DNA of 64,000 nt, from NCBI GenBank assembly GCA_947359465.1, contig OX375880.1:17492120-17556119 (forward strand). Reading direction: 5' to 3'. A program made the translations under genes and the position numbers. The notes beneath the pieces are model-generated. The model was not told where the DNA came from, did not search any database, and saw nothing but the letters and a program-made list of their open reading frames with translations. Below, piece by piece: positions 46,220 through 59,044 of this stretch (position 1 is the first letter of the stretch; each line of letters opens with the position of its first letter). The stretch comes from Metellina segmentata (Eukaryota; Arthropoda; Arachnida; Araneae; Tetragnathidae).

Positions 46220-47674
46220 GGTATCTGACTACGTTCGGAGTGCTTTTTTTCAAAAAAGTGTCCAAATAGGGTTTTTTTTCTTTTTATAATAAAATACCTT
46301 ATAAAAAGGTAATACAAAAGAAAAATTTTCTTAAAAGTATTTATATATATATATTTTTTAACTGGCAAAAATTGACAAATTTAGGTCAAAAAGGACGAAA
46401 ACGTCAAAGCCCATAACCTAAAATCATATCACTACAACTACACAAGATTTTTCGTCAAGTCTAGTAACAATATGATCTAGCACCTGAGCTAGGATATTTG
46501 CAATATTCCTCTCCAGTCATGATATATAGTGCATAACATAGAAAGAACATGAAAATTTGAAATTTTTCCTAACAACACTACAGTGAAAAGACTCTAAAAA
46601 ATTTTCCTTTTAACATACAACTTATATCCTAGCTCGGGATCTTCAAAACAAATATAAAAAGCCATGGAAAAAAAATTCATTCAAAAATTTTGAATACACT
46701 TTGAGGTATTATCTTTGTCGTGCAAAGATTTTATTGAAAATCACATTCTGAGAAAAATGCATTTAAAGATTTGTTAAATAATTTACTAACATATATTTCA
46801 AATTAATTACTTCAAAATTCGCCTGTTTTATACATTAAACCTTCCTTTATCTCCTTACATGCCCATTTTTTATTTTTGGAAGCTTTTAATTTTTTTCTTT
46901 GCAGTTTCGTCGAAGGCTGTGACTGCCTTTCAGAAGAGGAAATTCTCTTTTTATCAATGGAGGCATATCCTTTTGATATGTAAACTCCAGGACTGAGTCC
47001 AATATTATTTAAAACTTGGAGCAAGCCCCTAAAACCATCATTGAACTGCACTACTGCAATATAAACTGCAAGTCTGAGAGTTTTTAGACTCACAAAAGTT
47101 TCTTTCGGGGCAATGTTTCATATAACTCCATTGAAGGCTTCGTTCTGATTTTGTGTCATTCCGTGCATACACTTTTCTAGCAGACTTCTATCACACAAAC
47201 TCATGTATATTGGTTTCACAATGTTTATAACTGAATTGGGAAGACCAAGGGATTTCCCTTTCAGTGTTTTCCCCATGGCTTTAGCCCTTTGGAAACGACA
47301 CCAGCTGTTCTCACCCTGCGGACATTGTCCATACATAGGTTTGTCTTTGGATGAACAGCACGAACAACAAAATAAAAAGAACTTGTGGCTGATATATAGC
47401 ACATCATAAAAACATGAGTTAGCGATTCTGCTGTTAAATATTTAAGTAAATCATTTATCAGCGAAACGAAAATCAAAACTGCGCAATTACTCAACTTCCG
47501 GTTTGAAAATCAGCTTTCACGATTAATTCAAATGAATAGATCTCCACTTCTATTGATCGTAGAAACAAAATAAAAACTGTTTTGGAAAGAAAAAAGTCTA
47601 AATTTTTATAATATTAAATAAAACGAAATACAAAATTTTGGTCAAAAATGAACTCTTCAACGTAGTCAGATACC
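46220..47674 (-). mobile_element. Kolobok-like DNA transposon inserted at TTAA, unit A only
   Basis: 1455 bp with perfect 16-bp inverted repeats GGTATCTGACTACGTT, flanked by TTAA at 46216-46219 and 47675-47678. Unit B has the same flanks joined by a single TTAA (62285-62288), proving both the ends and the 4-base duplication. Minus-strand frames encode a Mutator/Kolobok-type transposase fragment. TTAA targets are used by piggyBac and Kolobok; the coding motifs fit Kolobok/MULE, not piggyBac. Alternatives: another TTAA-targeting Mutator relative. Confidence 0.85.
46812..47494 (-). pseudogene. Mutator/Kolobok-type transposase fragment
   Basis: Minus-strand frames, read in order: CPQGENSWCRFQRAKA, SVINIVKPIYMSLCDRSLLE and KCMHGMTQNQNEAFNGVI, then after a stop in place of tryptophan LAVYIAVVQFNDGFRGLLQ and a basic tail (KLQRKKLKASKNKK). 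The order CP.G..SWC, I.PIY..L...LL..C.HG.TQN.NE.FN matches a transposase domain I associate with Mutator-like or Kolobok elements. The N-terminal part is missing; frameshift and stop inactivate it. Confidence 0.7.
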
Positions 47675-48709
47675 TTAAAGAAATGACCAGTGATTGATTG
47701 GAGTCAACTCGTTAAATTGTTTGGTTTTTAAGTTATTGAGAATTTTATGAATTTGTTTACCTACTCAGTTTGATAAAAGTTTACATATATTCGTTCCTTG
47801 TGGTGAAGGGACTGTTGTAATATGCCACATAAAAGAACTTAGTTACGATGGACAGAAGAAGGTTTTACGAATCGGAGATACACTAAATGGACAAAAGTAT
47901 TTGGACACGGCATACTTATCTGAAAAAGTGCTTTACTATTCTATTTAGTAACGAATAGTCCCTCCTTTTGCTTGTATTACAGCTGCAACACATCAAGGCA
48001 TTCTTTCCACACGTTCTCTGTAAGTCTGAGCAGGAATAGCTCGTCGTGGCACTTACAAAATTGAAAAGAGATTGTCGTGAAGACGGAAGTGGCGGTGTCG
48101 TGCTCAATCAGATCGAGATCGGGACTATGAGCAGTCCAGGCAAGAAAATTCACCTCAATGATGAATCGTACCCCGACATTCTCAACGTTAGCTCAAGTGG
48201 ATAATGCTGACGCATCAGGCTAGGGCTCGTAATTCGGCGTTCGTCAAAGCGAGTTTCTTAAACCCTACACTGCAAACGTCAGAGGCTTTAATGAAACCAA
48301 AAGCGAAGACACTGGATCGTACAATGAGAGTGAAACATGGCTTCAAAAGTAAACGAATCTAGCCTGATGAAAAAAATTTATAGAGTTCCATAAAACTCTA
48401 GAGGAGAAACGAAATTTCGCTTCTTTAGAAAAAAACTAACTGAATATAACCCGGCGTTGCTTGGTTGAAAATATGACAGCGAAATTTTCCTGTGTTAACT
48501 CAAAAACCTGTAGAAAGTGTTTCCTTGCCCATGTCCATGTATTGCACGAAAACAAACTTTAGATTAAAAATTGGGGCACATTTAGGATTACGTGTGTGCC
48601 ATTTTCTTGGCTACAGATAGGTCTGAAGACAGGATAGAAATAGCCCATGTTTTCCATACTGTTCTGAAGTATAAGTTTATTAAATGTGGTGTGGATGGGT
48701 CAAAAGGTA

Positions 48710-49841
48710 TAGATTATGTCATTAAAGCAGTTAATAAAATAAAAAAAGAATGCCTTAAATGAGAGGTTATTTGCATCAACTTTGTTTGGAAAATGATGAA
48801 GATTATAATCGTTTACTACTTAACACGAAAGTTCGTTGGTTATCTAAAAGTGCATGTTTGGATCGATTTTATGCACTCTTTGATTCTGTATTGGAATTCC
48901 TGAAAACCAAAGACAATGAGATTTACGGCTCAATTTAATTAATTCAAATAATGATATAACTTATATGACTGACTTATTTGCCATTTTTAACGAAACCAAT
49001 TTGAAGCTACAAGGTGTTCATTTAAATTTAATCAAAACTAAAAGCATAATATCTGCGTTTTTAACAGACCTTTTTCTATACAAACAAATCTTGGGAAGAG
49101 TAAAATGCTCTGTTTTTGCAAATCTTTTAAAATTTCAAAAACGAGATGGAGATTTGCTTGCTTATTGACGACACTTAACGGTTCTTCATTCAGATCTCAG
49201 ACAAAGATTTGAAGACATTCTTCACTTGGTTATCCCCGATTGGGTGTTGGATCCTTTTACAAGTAGAGTCACAGACTCAGATGATGGGTGAACCCGATGG
49301 TATGAAGTGAGATTATTTTTGTTCGGCTCTATGTTTGTGGATAACATTCGTGTCTCCACAAGCGCTAATTTCCAGTCGATTTCTTTTTTTCGTGATGAGG
49401 CTCATAACTGTACTACATTCACGTTCTAGTTAATAGGAATACGGGAAAGCTATCAACAGCTTCTGTACCATGACCCATAATGCAGGATATAAAATTGGTA
49501 TCTGTTTTTGTAACCAGAATTTGTGATATCCTTGTTCAAACATTGGTTTCAACTTCTCATTTGTGGGTAATTCAATAAATTGCTCATGTATAAGTATGGA
49601 TTCACATTGAAAAAAAATTTGTTTTTATTTTAAAACAAAAGTTATAATTTCAATAAATACTACTTTAAATATCAAAATGCTTTATTTATAGTGTATTTTT
49701 GCGTCACCATTTACCATTGAAGACATCAAAGTTAAATTTGCAATTTTTCTATTATGCAGTTATGTAAATTAATGGGGTTCTCATGGTCAGGTTTTTGCTA
49801 TTAGAAGGGGTCCATGGGCATAGTAAGTTTGGGAATCACTG
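48710..49841 (+). pseudogene. hAT transposase 3' half, unit B copy
   Basis: Copy of 32737-33849, ending GGGAATCACTG at 49841. The first ~120 bases differ clearly from unit A and include TTTACTACTTAACACGAAAG, which A lacks; the rest is nearly identical. Confidence 0.85.
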
Positions 49842-50417
49842 CTCTAGTACGACGTTAATTAAAAATTACTACGGATAGCCCAAGATAATTTAGAAGTGTT
49901 GGCAACTTGTTTGGTAGTCCAGGGAGATCTGAATCCCAGATGTGGAAACACAAGAACGACGAGTACAATATCAAGTACATGTTTCAATGCTCGTTCATTA
50001 TTTACGACTAGCCACTGCATGGCCAGCACGGAGTTGCCCGTGACAGTTCTTTTCGTGTAGTCAGGTGTGACCACTGCTGACTACCACCCAGTGATTGCTA
50101 CGAATTCGTAGACTATTGGATAACAGCCATCATGTCGTTGCCCGTGTTGTTGGTTTCCTCCACAAACCAAATGGAAATTTGTAGCCTCTATTGGAATGAG
50201 TTCCCTACAAATTCCAATTTCATATTCATAATAATTCCAGTACTAATTCCAGACAGTATACTAATTCCAGTTCATAATATTCATAATTTAGTTTGCTTCG
50301 CAACCAAAACGCATCGGAACTGCGCATCCAGCACATGTATATAAAGAGTTGTTCTTGAACTGTTGTTAAAAATTTCTGCTGCATTGCGATTTAGGATACC
50401 TTTCAACGACTGAAAAA

Positions 50418-51448
50418 ATGCCTCGCCGCTGGATTCGAGCTCATTACGAGCAAGTTTCATAGTTTGAAAGAGGTCGTATCATTGGATTGAAAGAGGCAGG
50501 TTGGGCAAATCGGAGAATCGCTCGTCATGTGAGTCGAAGCGATGCGGCGATTAGAAAGAAGATGCTGGCAAGAGTGGGTGGACAATGGCAGATTTCAGCG
50601 TCATGATGGTAGCGGTCGACGTAGGGCCACAACAGATAGCGAAGACAGAGTGATTGTCAGATCAGCTGTCACATCGCCTGATTCATCGCTATCAACATCA
50701 TCATCGCTATCAGTCGTGCGACCCACACACGAGTGTCCACCATGACCATTCACAGACGGCTGAGAGAGAGCGAAATCTACGCTCGTACCAACCGTTACGC
50801 CACCTGCCAATCACGCCTGCACACTGTCAAGCCAGATTACAGTGGTGCTTGGCTCGATCAGGCTGAAATGATGCTGACTGGGGACGTATAGTCTTTAGCG
50901 ACGAATCCCGCTTCCAACTGTGTCCTGACGATCATCGAAGACGTGTCTGGAGACGCCCAGGGCAGCGTGCCGATCCTGCTTTCACTATTGCACGCCACAC
51001 GGGCCCTTAACAAGGAGTTATGGTCTGGGGTGCCATTTCCCTTGATAGCCGGACCCCTTTGGTCGTCATTAGAGGTACACTTACTGCATAGCGGTACGTT
51101 GACGACATTCTGAGACCTGTTTTGCTACCGTTCCTTCTGCAGTACCCTGGGCTTATTTTTCAGCAAGACAATGCCAGACCACATACGGCACGTGTTGTTA
51201 TAAACTGTCTTCAAGCTTGTCCAACACTTCCTCGGCCAGCCAGATCACCAGATCTCTCCCCCATCGAGCATGTCTGGGATATGATGGGAAGGCGACTGCA
51301 TCCGGTAGGGAATGTTGATGACGTAATCCGACAATTGGAGCAAATTTGGCAAGAAGTACCACAAGAGACCATCCGGGAGCTTTATCGGTCTATGCCACGC
51401 CGTGTGGCAGCTTACATCCAGGCTAGAGGCGGGTCAACACCTTATTGA
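50418..51448 (+). pseudogene. Tc1-like transposase, unit B
   Basis: Copy of 34426-35452 with a 4-base insertion (extra AAGA in the run after GGCGATTAG, near 50555) that changes the frame of the DNA-binding region relative to unit A. The DD34E end frame (51122-51448) is identical in translation. Right terminal repeat to about 51597. Confidence 0.9.
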
Positions 51449-51937
51449 GCTCGTTACTGTAACTCTGAAATAAATCATTCAATTGTTCTGAAATTTTAAT
51501 CATTTTCTATTCTGTACATAATTTTCCTATCCACCAATTTCGGTCTCCATCGGCAACTCCTTCTTGGTGCGTCGATTTTTTTTGTTATAGAGTGTATAAA
51601 AATAGATTTTCATTTTAGCGAAGGAGAGCAAAGAAATAAGAACATTTTGACTGGGATTGTTAAGGTCTTTTTTTGTAAAATCGGAATCGTTAAAGACAGA
51701 TTAAAAGTTTCAACAGATTTGAAATCTGCGGAAAATTTTACACCAGATGAAAACCAAACATCACGACGTTGCCCGTGCTCTTGGTTTGGGATGCCGTGTC
51801 GCCTAGCTAGCCACGCATTGGCTAGTATGCTATAAAACTAAGCAGTTAAATTAATTTGTGTTTTCACAACAGGTAAAAATATTTTGAACAGCTTCAAAAC
51901 TGATCATCATCATTCACATGTTTTTGGTCATTTAGAG

Positions 51938-53126
51938 CAGTGCTCCCCAACCTTTTTATCGCCGCGGACCGGTCTATGTTTGATAATTTTACAGATGCCC
52001 GCTGAGAGGGGGACGTTGATTGTTTATATTTGAGATTGTTTTGATTTAATAATTTTAATTTAATTGTATTTAAAAATGACTTCAAAATTAAATACAGTTA
52101 CACCAAAAAATTAATATAAAGTAATTTAACATTTTAACTAACTAGAACGTTAAATCAATGAGAATCCTGAGCTCTTTCAATGAGAATCCTGAGTTCTTTG
52201 CAACGGGACGGTTCCATCAGGAGGTAATAGGAGACAATGAAACCCGAAGTGTGTTGCTTAGGTCCAGTTTATTCCGTTGTTTTGTTTTGGTTGCTGTCAC
52301 TGCAGAAAACTTAATTCTACACCGACAGTGAATGGTTTTTTAGCCTTAACAATACGGTTAGTCACCAAATATGATGCTCTCAGTGCATTATCCTGAATTG
52401 ATGTGGTGGCCCTCACAAATTTCTTCTGTCCTTTGTGTTCCCATTTTTTTCTTTCGAATTACTCCAGGGGCTTGTCTTTTAATCCAGAGTGCTTGGCATT
52501 CAGGTGGAGAAGCAATTTTGAAGGTTTCATTGCCTCAATAGTGAGCTGGTCGCCGCAAGCTATGCAAAGCGATTTTGGTGTGTGGGAATCACCTGCCCCG
52601 ATAAATCCATATTTCAAGTAGGACTCATGGTATTGTCTGTTAATAGTTACATGTTACTTTGATGTTGAAGGCTCTACTTCTGTCTCTTCACTGAGCCTTT
52701 ACTTTTTCCCAAGGAAACTTTCTGACGACTTCACTTTTTGCTAATTTGTGGGTTAAATTGGAGCAAACACACACACAATATACACGAACACCAAGTACTG
52801 TTAAACATGAGAAAGTACCGGCGAACGGAGAGAAAAGAGCGATACGCGCCTTCTTTTTACCAAAGCTACAACGCCACTGCCGCTTGCAGCCGCCCAGCTA
52901 AAACCGCCAAGATATCACGATATTTTGCGCATGCGCGGTGTTTGTGCGGCTTTCGGTGACTTATCTCAGCTCCCGGCTAACCTGTCGTCCATGGAAAATC
53001 GTACAAACCCGAGAGAAACACACCACAGTAAATAAAATGGAAATAATTTAATGTTCCTTGGGCGGCCCGGTACCATTTGATCCACGGAACGGCACCGGTC
53101 CGCGGGCCGGGGGTTGGGGACCACTG
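51938..53126 (-). mobile_element. BED-finger hAT element, deleted (unit B)
   Basis: Copy of 35942-37124 with the same ATTTAGAG flanks, so the insertion predates the unit duplication. Six bases longer because of a CA-repeat expansion near 52770. Confidence 0.9.
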
Positions 53127-53675
53127 ATTTAGAGGACATTATTTCAAAACACATTCCAACTGCAACAACCATAAACTTGCTATGGTCACGTGGTATACTT
53201 TTCAGAAAGGAAAATCGGTTGATAACGATTTACAAAAGCAATTGAAAGAAGAGGCAAATCACTGGAAAAAGGTGCTAATTGTAAAATTTGATCTAATAGG
53301 GTTATGGGTTCTCTGGGTTTACCATTTCGATTAAAATTGAAGCTTCAAATTGCGGCGTTTACCTAAAGTTGCTTAAGTTTATTTCAACACACGATCCCAT
53401 ATTACGTGAGCATTTATCAAATGAGCAGAATAAAATACCTTTGAATATATAATGCCCCTTTCTACTGCAGTGAAATCAGAAATAATACGTTTATGTAAAG
53501 AATAAAGTTTTATACAGTGTTTTCTAATACTACCACTCATATCAGTCACTTTGATCAGCTGTTCTTTTTAATATTTTAATACTTATGGATTCCTGGAAAT
53601 TTTATTTACTCTTAACTGAAGTGTATCAAATCAATATTATTTGCGAGGTTTTAGTTTATTAATTTTAATCGATTT

Positions 53676-54730
53676 TAAACCATGACTCATTTAACCATAA
53701 AATGTCCAGTTTAGAAATGACCGGTGATTGATTGGAGTTAACTCGTTAAATTGTTTCGTTTTTAAGTTATTGAGAATTTTATGATTTTGTTTACCTACTC
53801 AGTTTGAAAAAAGTTTAGATATATTTGTTCCTTGTGGTGAAAGTACTGTTATAATATGCACATAAAATAACTTAGTTACAATGGAGAGAAGAAGGTTTTA
53901 CGAATCGGAGATACACTATATGGACAAAAGTATTTGGACACTGTATACTTATCTGAAAAAGTGCTTTATTATTCCATTTAGTAACGAATAGACCCTCCTT
54001 TTGCTTGAATTACACTGCAATACGTCGAGATATACTTTATAAAAGTTCTCTGTAAGTCTCAGAAGGAATGGCTCGCCGTGGCACTTACAAAATTGAAAAG
54101 AGATTGTTGTGAAGACGAACGTGGCGGTGTCGTGCTTAATCAGATCGAGATCGGGACTATGAGCAGTCCAGGCAAGCAAATTCGCCTCAATGATGAATCG
54201 TACCTCGACCTTCACTATGTTAGCACAAGTGGATAATGCTAACGCATCAGGCTAGGGCTCGGTAATTCGATGTTCGTTAAAGCGAGTTCCTTTAACCCAA
54301 CACTGCAAACGTCAGAGGCTTTAATGAAACGAAGAACGAAGACATTGGAACATGGAATGATAGTGAAACATGGCTTCTAACTTAAACGAATCTTGCCTTA
54401 TGAAAAAAATGTATAGAGTTCCATTAAACTGTATAGGAGAAACAAAATTTCACTTTTTTGGAACGGCGTTGTTCGTGTTAAAAATATGACCGCGACATAC
54501 ACAAACCCTGTAGAACGTGTTTCCTTGTCCATATCCGTTTATTGCAGGAAAACAAACTTTATATTTAAAATTGGGGCACTTTTAGGACTACCTGTGTTTC
54601 AATTTTCATGGCTACAGATGGGTCTGAAGACAGGAAATAAATAGCCTATGTTTTCCGCAGTGTTCTAAAGTAGAAGTGTTCCAAATTTGGTGTGGATTAG
54701 TCCAACGGGGTAGATTTGTATTGCGAAAAT
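53676..54730 (-). repeat. ~1 kb block with Tc1-like end, copy 1 (unit B)
   Basis: Counterpart of 37674-38705, including the terminus CACTATATGGACAAAAGTAT near 53913. Confidence 0.8.
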
Positions 54731-54837
54731 ACACATCCACATCCTTTTTAATATATATAAATACATACTATAAAGAAAGCGAGCTCAGATTCGATAGAAA
54801 AACAAAATCGTGAAATAAAAGTCAGGTATTAAAATTA

Positions 54838-54895
54838 ACGTTCCACTGGAGCAACACAACTGGCTATTGGCGACGTTCCGGGATCAATCCCAAAC
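54838..54895 (-). repeat. tRNA-SINE tail fragment (unit B)
   Basis: Same as 38822-38890. Confidence 0.7.
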
Positions 54896-55141
54896 GTGAA
54901 AATACTCTTCAATAGAATTCTATAAAGGTTTCTACGGAGATGTCTATAGACGTTCTATGGAGGTTACCATATAAAGCTTAGAGAACAACAGGTCATAATT
55001 CTATTGACACCATTCAATTGAAATTTGTGTAGAACTTTTTGTAAGGGTAGATCCAATCAAGTGACACATGACAACCCGATCCCTGTTCCTAGATACAGTG
55101 AGGAAAGGCGACTTTAAGATAAACTACTCCAAGTAAGATAG

Positions 55142-55516
55142 TTGAGGACGCTGTTCAATTTCAACGGTAAATCACTGAGTTCTTGGACCCACCAGTCTTT
55201 TACCTCATGTACACTCTTCCTGGAGCTATCTTTCAGCAGGACAATGCTCGTCTCAATGTCAACCCAAAATATCCGACAACGTTTCTTCCGTAACCAACAA
55301 GCACCACTTCTTGCTTGGCCTGGTCAGTCGCCCGAATGGACCCCTTCCATTTCTTGGTGTGGTATACAATCGCTCGAATATCGATGCGTATGTCATCACC
55401 CGCAGTCATATCTAACGAGTTGTAGATGCCCGTTGAATCTAAGGGGGACGACATTGCACAGACTTTCACCCGCTAGTCTTTGTCTTGATGCTACTGTTAT
55501 CTGGTTCACGTTCTGA
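55142..55516 (+). pseudogene. Second Tc1-like transposase fragment (unit B)
   Basis: Copy of 39140-39514 with a few substitutions. Confidence 0.7.
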
Positions 55517-55666
55517 AGCTACTACTAAATAGGTTAAAACTACTATTTCCCTAGTAGCATGTGTAGGATTTGTGTCCAAAGTAAGTTCTAGAAATAATAA
55601 AGATTGTGAAAGGTGTTAAAATATTATTTTATTTACGAAAGTCGTATGTCATTTTATATATTTTGA

Positions 55667-55900
55667 TCATCTCTTCAATCTAGAGTAAACCAATTCAAAC
55701 AGAGTAAGGTCGGGAATTTTGTAAGCAAACAATAAATGTACTTCTTGGGAATTACTTTTAATTAGTTTTGTAGATTGTAATTGTTTGTCGCTTGTGTAGA
55801 TGGGGGTTGTCTGAACACAAAATGACGAATGTTGTCTCTTTGGATTAGCACAATCAAAATTTTGTAGATAAAATTGGATTATTTTTACTCGTTGCTCCAT
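55667..55900 (-). pseudogene. Possible mariner-like helix-turn-helix fragment (unit B)
   Basis: Same as 39665-39900. Confidence 0.35.
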
Positions 55901-57021
55901 CGGAAATTTCTACATAACTGTTTTCCAAAGATTTTATGTAAAAAATTTGAAAAAAAAAAAAAAAAAACCTGGGGAAATTAATAGCAAAAAAGTGATGTTA
56001 AAATGATCTGGTGACTTTTATGCCAACTTGTATATCGTTTATTTTATACGAGACTCGGAATGTTTTGAATATTCTAAAGTCGACCTCTATTCAAATAAGT
56101 TTAGGGAACACTTTAAGATAGCTCTGAGGTGGGTAACTATAATTGCAACCCTACATATATCTTTTCGAACTGCGAAATCACTGAATTTAATCAGCAAGGC
56201 ATATAATAAAAGTTTTAATAAAAAAATTTAGAAATTAAATATTCCTCTTCATATTTAAATCCGAAACCATAGAGATAAAAATTTAACATTATTTTCACAG
56301 GGACTGCATTATTGCTGTTCTGTTACAAAACAACAAAGCAGTCTTGTTGTAACAATGTTGGATTTTAAAATAATGCCGTTTAAAACAATTTAAATTCTGT
56401 TGACGAAATTTGATTGTTATGTACAACTGAGGAAAATAACTAATTTCGGCCATTCGATATTGTTTTTCTTTGGTGTAAGCTAAAAGTATTTTACACTGCG
56501 ATTATATATTGAGTGATTTTGTCATAATTTGACTGATTTTCTTGCTTCGTTAGCGAGGATGTGGTTTCGAAGGCTGAGAGAGAAATGGTAAAAGTGCATT
56601 GCTTGCTATAAATTGTAATAGAGTTTAGAAACTGCTCAAATCGTGATTACGCTTTTCCGTTTCAACTTATCGCTTGATTTACTTGCACCATCAATTTTCA
56701 AGTTACATTAATCCAGTGTATAGTTAGAAATTATAATGAATTTTCTTGCAAATTTTATTTTAATGTGCAATTTTATATTTTAGGGCTAACCTTGTGAGCT
56801 GCTTCAAAGTGAATCAGCAGGGTGATACCATTGATTTAACAGGCCTCCATTTTGTGGTAATAAAAATGTTTGACTTTTTATTATTTTTCTTTTCAGTTAG
56901 CTGGCCTAACAGAATGCTAGTTTTCAATGGAAACACCATTCCTACGACGGTACAGCTGCAATCTACGTTTAAAAGGGCCTTGACGCTTTTTTTTGCGCAC
57001 TTCTAGTAGCGAGGTAACACA

Positions 57022-57735
57022 TTTGTATTGCGATTTTTATGGCAACCTCTACAAGCAGAAAGTTTAAATTGTTGTTTTGAATATTTTAGAAAGTTCTTTC
57101 AAAATCCGTTAAACTGTCGTTTGATTTCATTGGTTCATTTGAAAAATTTTCTTACAATGTGTTTCTGAAGCTTATTATTTCCCGCTGTAAAAAGAAAAAG
57201 ATCGTTGAAATAATTCTTTCCTTAGCGACTTTAAAAGTGCGCCAAAAAAAGCGCTAAGGTTGATGCCACTAGTATAAACATAGATTGTAGCTGTACCCCT
57301 ACGACTTTATACTTGGGCAAGACAATTCCTGAAGTACCTATGGTTGTTCACCCTCCAAGTGGTTTTTGACGAGATATCTCGTCCATCAAGATGTGAACCA
57401 ATTGTGCTAAAGACGAGATAGTTTATATTTATAGTCGTCAATATATTGTTGATTTTTTGATGACGACGATTTTGAGATCTGGTAAATAGTTTTCTTATGA
57501 CGAGATATCTCGTCCATCAAGATTTTGATTAATTTTGTTTGTGACGAGACACCTCGTCCAAACATCAGCCACCAGGAGAGTTAAAGTACAAGTCAGGAGG
57601 GATGAGATGTAGTATCCGAGGTATGGTAACCTTGTTGCTGTTTGGATCCAATTTTAAGAGGCAGCCCTAAACCGGGAAAATTCGTTTAGATTCAATCCAC
57701 GGCAATGAAATTTCGTTCTGATTGGTTAAAATACG
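57022..57735 (+). repeat. Dispersed repeat upstream of the zinc-finger gene (unit B)
   Basis: Unit B counterpart of 41007-41735. Confidence 0.6.
57368..57558. promoter_or_regulatory. Palindromic site cluster GACGAGATATCTCGTC (unit B)
   Basis: Same three sites at 57368-57383, 57499-57514 and 57543-57558, all unchanged from unit A although neighbouring bases differ. Confidence 0.5.
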
Positions 57736-57866
57736 GGTATGAAGGGGAATAATTAATTAATTAAATTATAAATTCATATAATTAATTATTAATTATATTA
57801 GAAATTACTAATGGAATTACAAATTAAAATATAAATTATTCCCGTTTGTTGGATTTAAACATTTCG

Positions 57867-58275
57867 ATGTTGTTAAAGGTTTTTAACACGCCTCGTTTGT
57901 TGCAGGAGGATATGATATATTGCAAGCAGTGTGATAAGACCTGCTATGCTGCTATTGCAATGCGCCATCACATGCTGATGGTGCATGGCGTGGACCGATA
58001 TTTCGGGCCACGCCTCCTGGATGGATATGGAAGATCCTACAAATACTTAGCGGGACCTCTTCCAACTGAATCGGAACTCTACGACATATACGACTCCGTG
58101 TCGGTCTACAATTAGTAAGTCGCCCTTTCATGTTGCATTTCAATGGGATTGCTAATTAGTATTATTTACAATGTCAATTGATAATCCATGAAGTATTAAA
58201 AATTTAATCCTTATTAGCTTGTTAGAGGAGTCCGATCTGTCTGAAGAAGTAGAATCCGAAGGGTCCGAAGAGTAG
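57867..58275 (+). CDS. C2H2 zinc-finger mini-gene (unit B)
   Basis: Exons 57867-58114 and 58218-58275, same structure as unit A. Splice sites, finger ligands and frame are all kept. Two residue changes are visible (HGMDRY to HGVDRY and SDMSEE to SDLSEE), plus silent changes, for example GAG to GAA in the TESEL codon. Intact reading frames in both copies favour a functional gene, although the time since duplication is short. Confidence 0.6.
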
Positions 58276-59028
58276 AAGACTTCAGTTCATCCAGTGGAAT
58301 AAGGGAGGGAGGTGGGAACGGAGATCTGGATGAGCAAAATGGTGTGTATCTCCCTTTTAACCTACTATTCATTTAATAATACTTTGGTAACAGCTCTTTA
58401 GTTGACAGTTGCTTTTGAAATGAATACAATCGAATTTATTTGATATTGATTTAAGTATATCTTCATTTCAGAAGCTGAGGAGCATGTTTATTATGCATGG
58501 ACGAGGTGTTGGATTGAGTCAGGAGTCTTGCTTCAAGATGGAATCTTCAGCGAGGATTGGAAAGAGCATGATGGTATGGATCAGATTCCTATCAATCTAC
58601 AATTAGTCTTATACTGTTGGTAGCAGGTTTTTATTAAACGAAACTTACATTTCAAGCAATTGAGAGCTACTTTATCTTGTGTTCATTTAAAAATATCTTC
58701 ATTTCAGAAGTTAAACTACATCTTAAGATCAGGATGGAAAACTCCAGATTTCATTCTTTGGTGCTTCAAGAGGAATTTGCTTTGTTGGATTAAAGTGGCC
58801 GCACTGCATCAAAAACTGCAATGGATTGCATCTGTGCACGGACGGGGAATCTGAGTCATGAGTCTGTTGTCAAAGAGAAATCTTCAGAGAGTGCGGTGTG
58901 AAGTATGATCTGGAAAGAGCATGATGTTACGGATCTTCCGGCTTCTTTTACTCAGCAATTGTATTAATTGGTCTTGTAACGCTTTACAAATAGCGCTCTA
59001 GTCGAAAGTTGCTTTTCAAGTGAAAACG
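58276..59028 (+). repeat. Repeated exon-intron modules after the zinc-finger gene (unit B)
   Basis: Unit B counterpart with the same donor- and acceptor-like sites, for example CTTCATTTCAG near 58470 and 58708. Confidence 0.5.
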
Positions 59029-59044
59029 AGCCACTTCATTCTTG

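Larger units (their letters stand above)
32737..48709 (+). repeat. Tandem array unit A (15,973 bp)
   Basis: Head-to-tail duplicate of 48710-63318. The unit starts at TAGATT inside the hAT relic and ends just before the same hexamer in the preceding ~1 kb block. From about 32838 to 36680 units A and B are almost identical; further right they differ by roughly 1-2 percent, with local patches of higher divergence. Unit A uniquely carries the Kolobok-like insertion at 46220-47674. Confidence 0.95.
46159..48709 (-). repeat. ~1 kb block with Tc1-like end, copy 2 (unit A), split by the TTAA insertion
   Basis: Block paralogous to 37674-38705, interrupted by the element at 46220-47674. The Tc1-type terminus CACTAAATGGACAAAAGTAT starts at 47881. 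Minus-strand frames give the transposase end: SPDLDLIEHD, then RAIPAQTYRERVERMP and AVIQAKGGTIRY with stop. The unit boundary lies at its far end. Confidence 0.8.

Noticed and set aside
46220..47674. The TTAA insertion as a piggyBac element
   Set aside because: Ends do not begin CCC/CCY as in piggyBac, and the coding motifs (CP.GENSWC, TQNQNEAFN) are of Mutator/Kolobok type.
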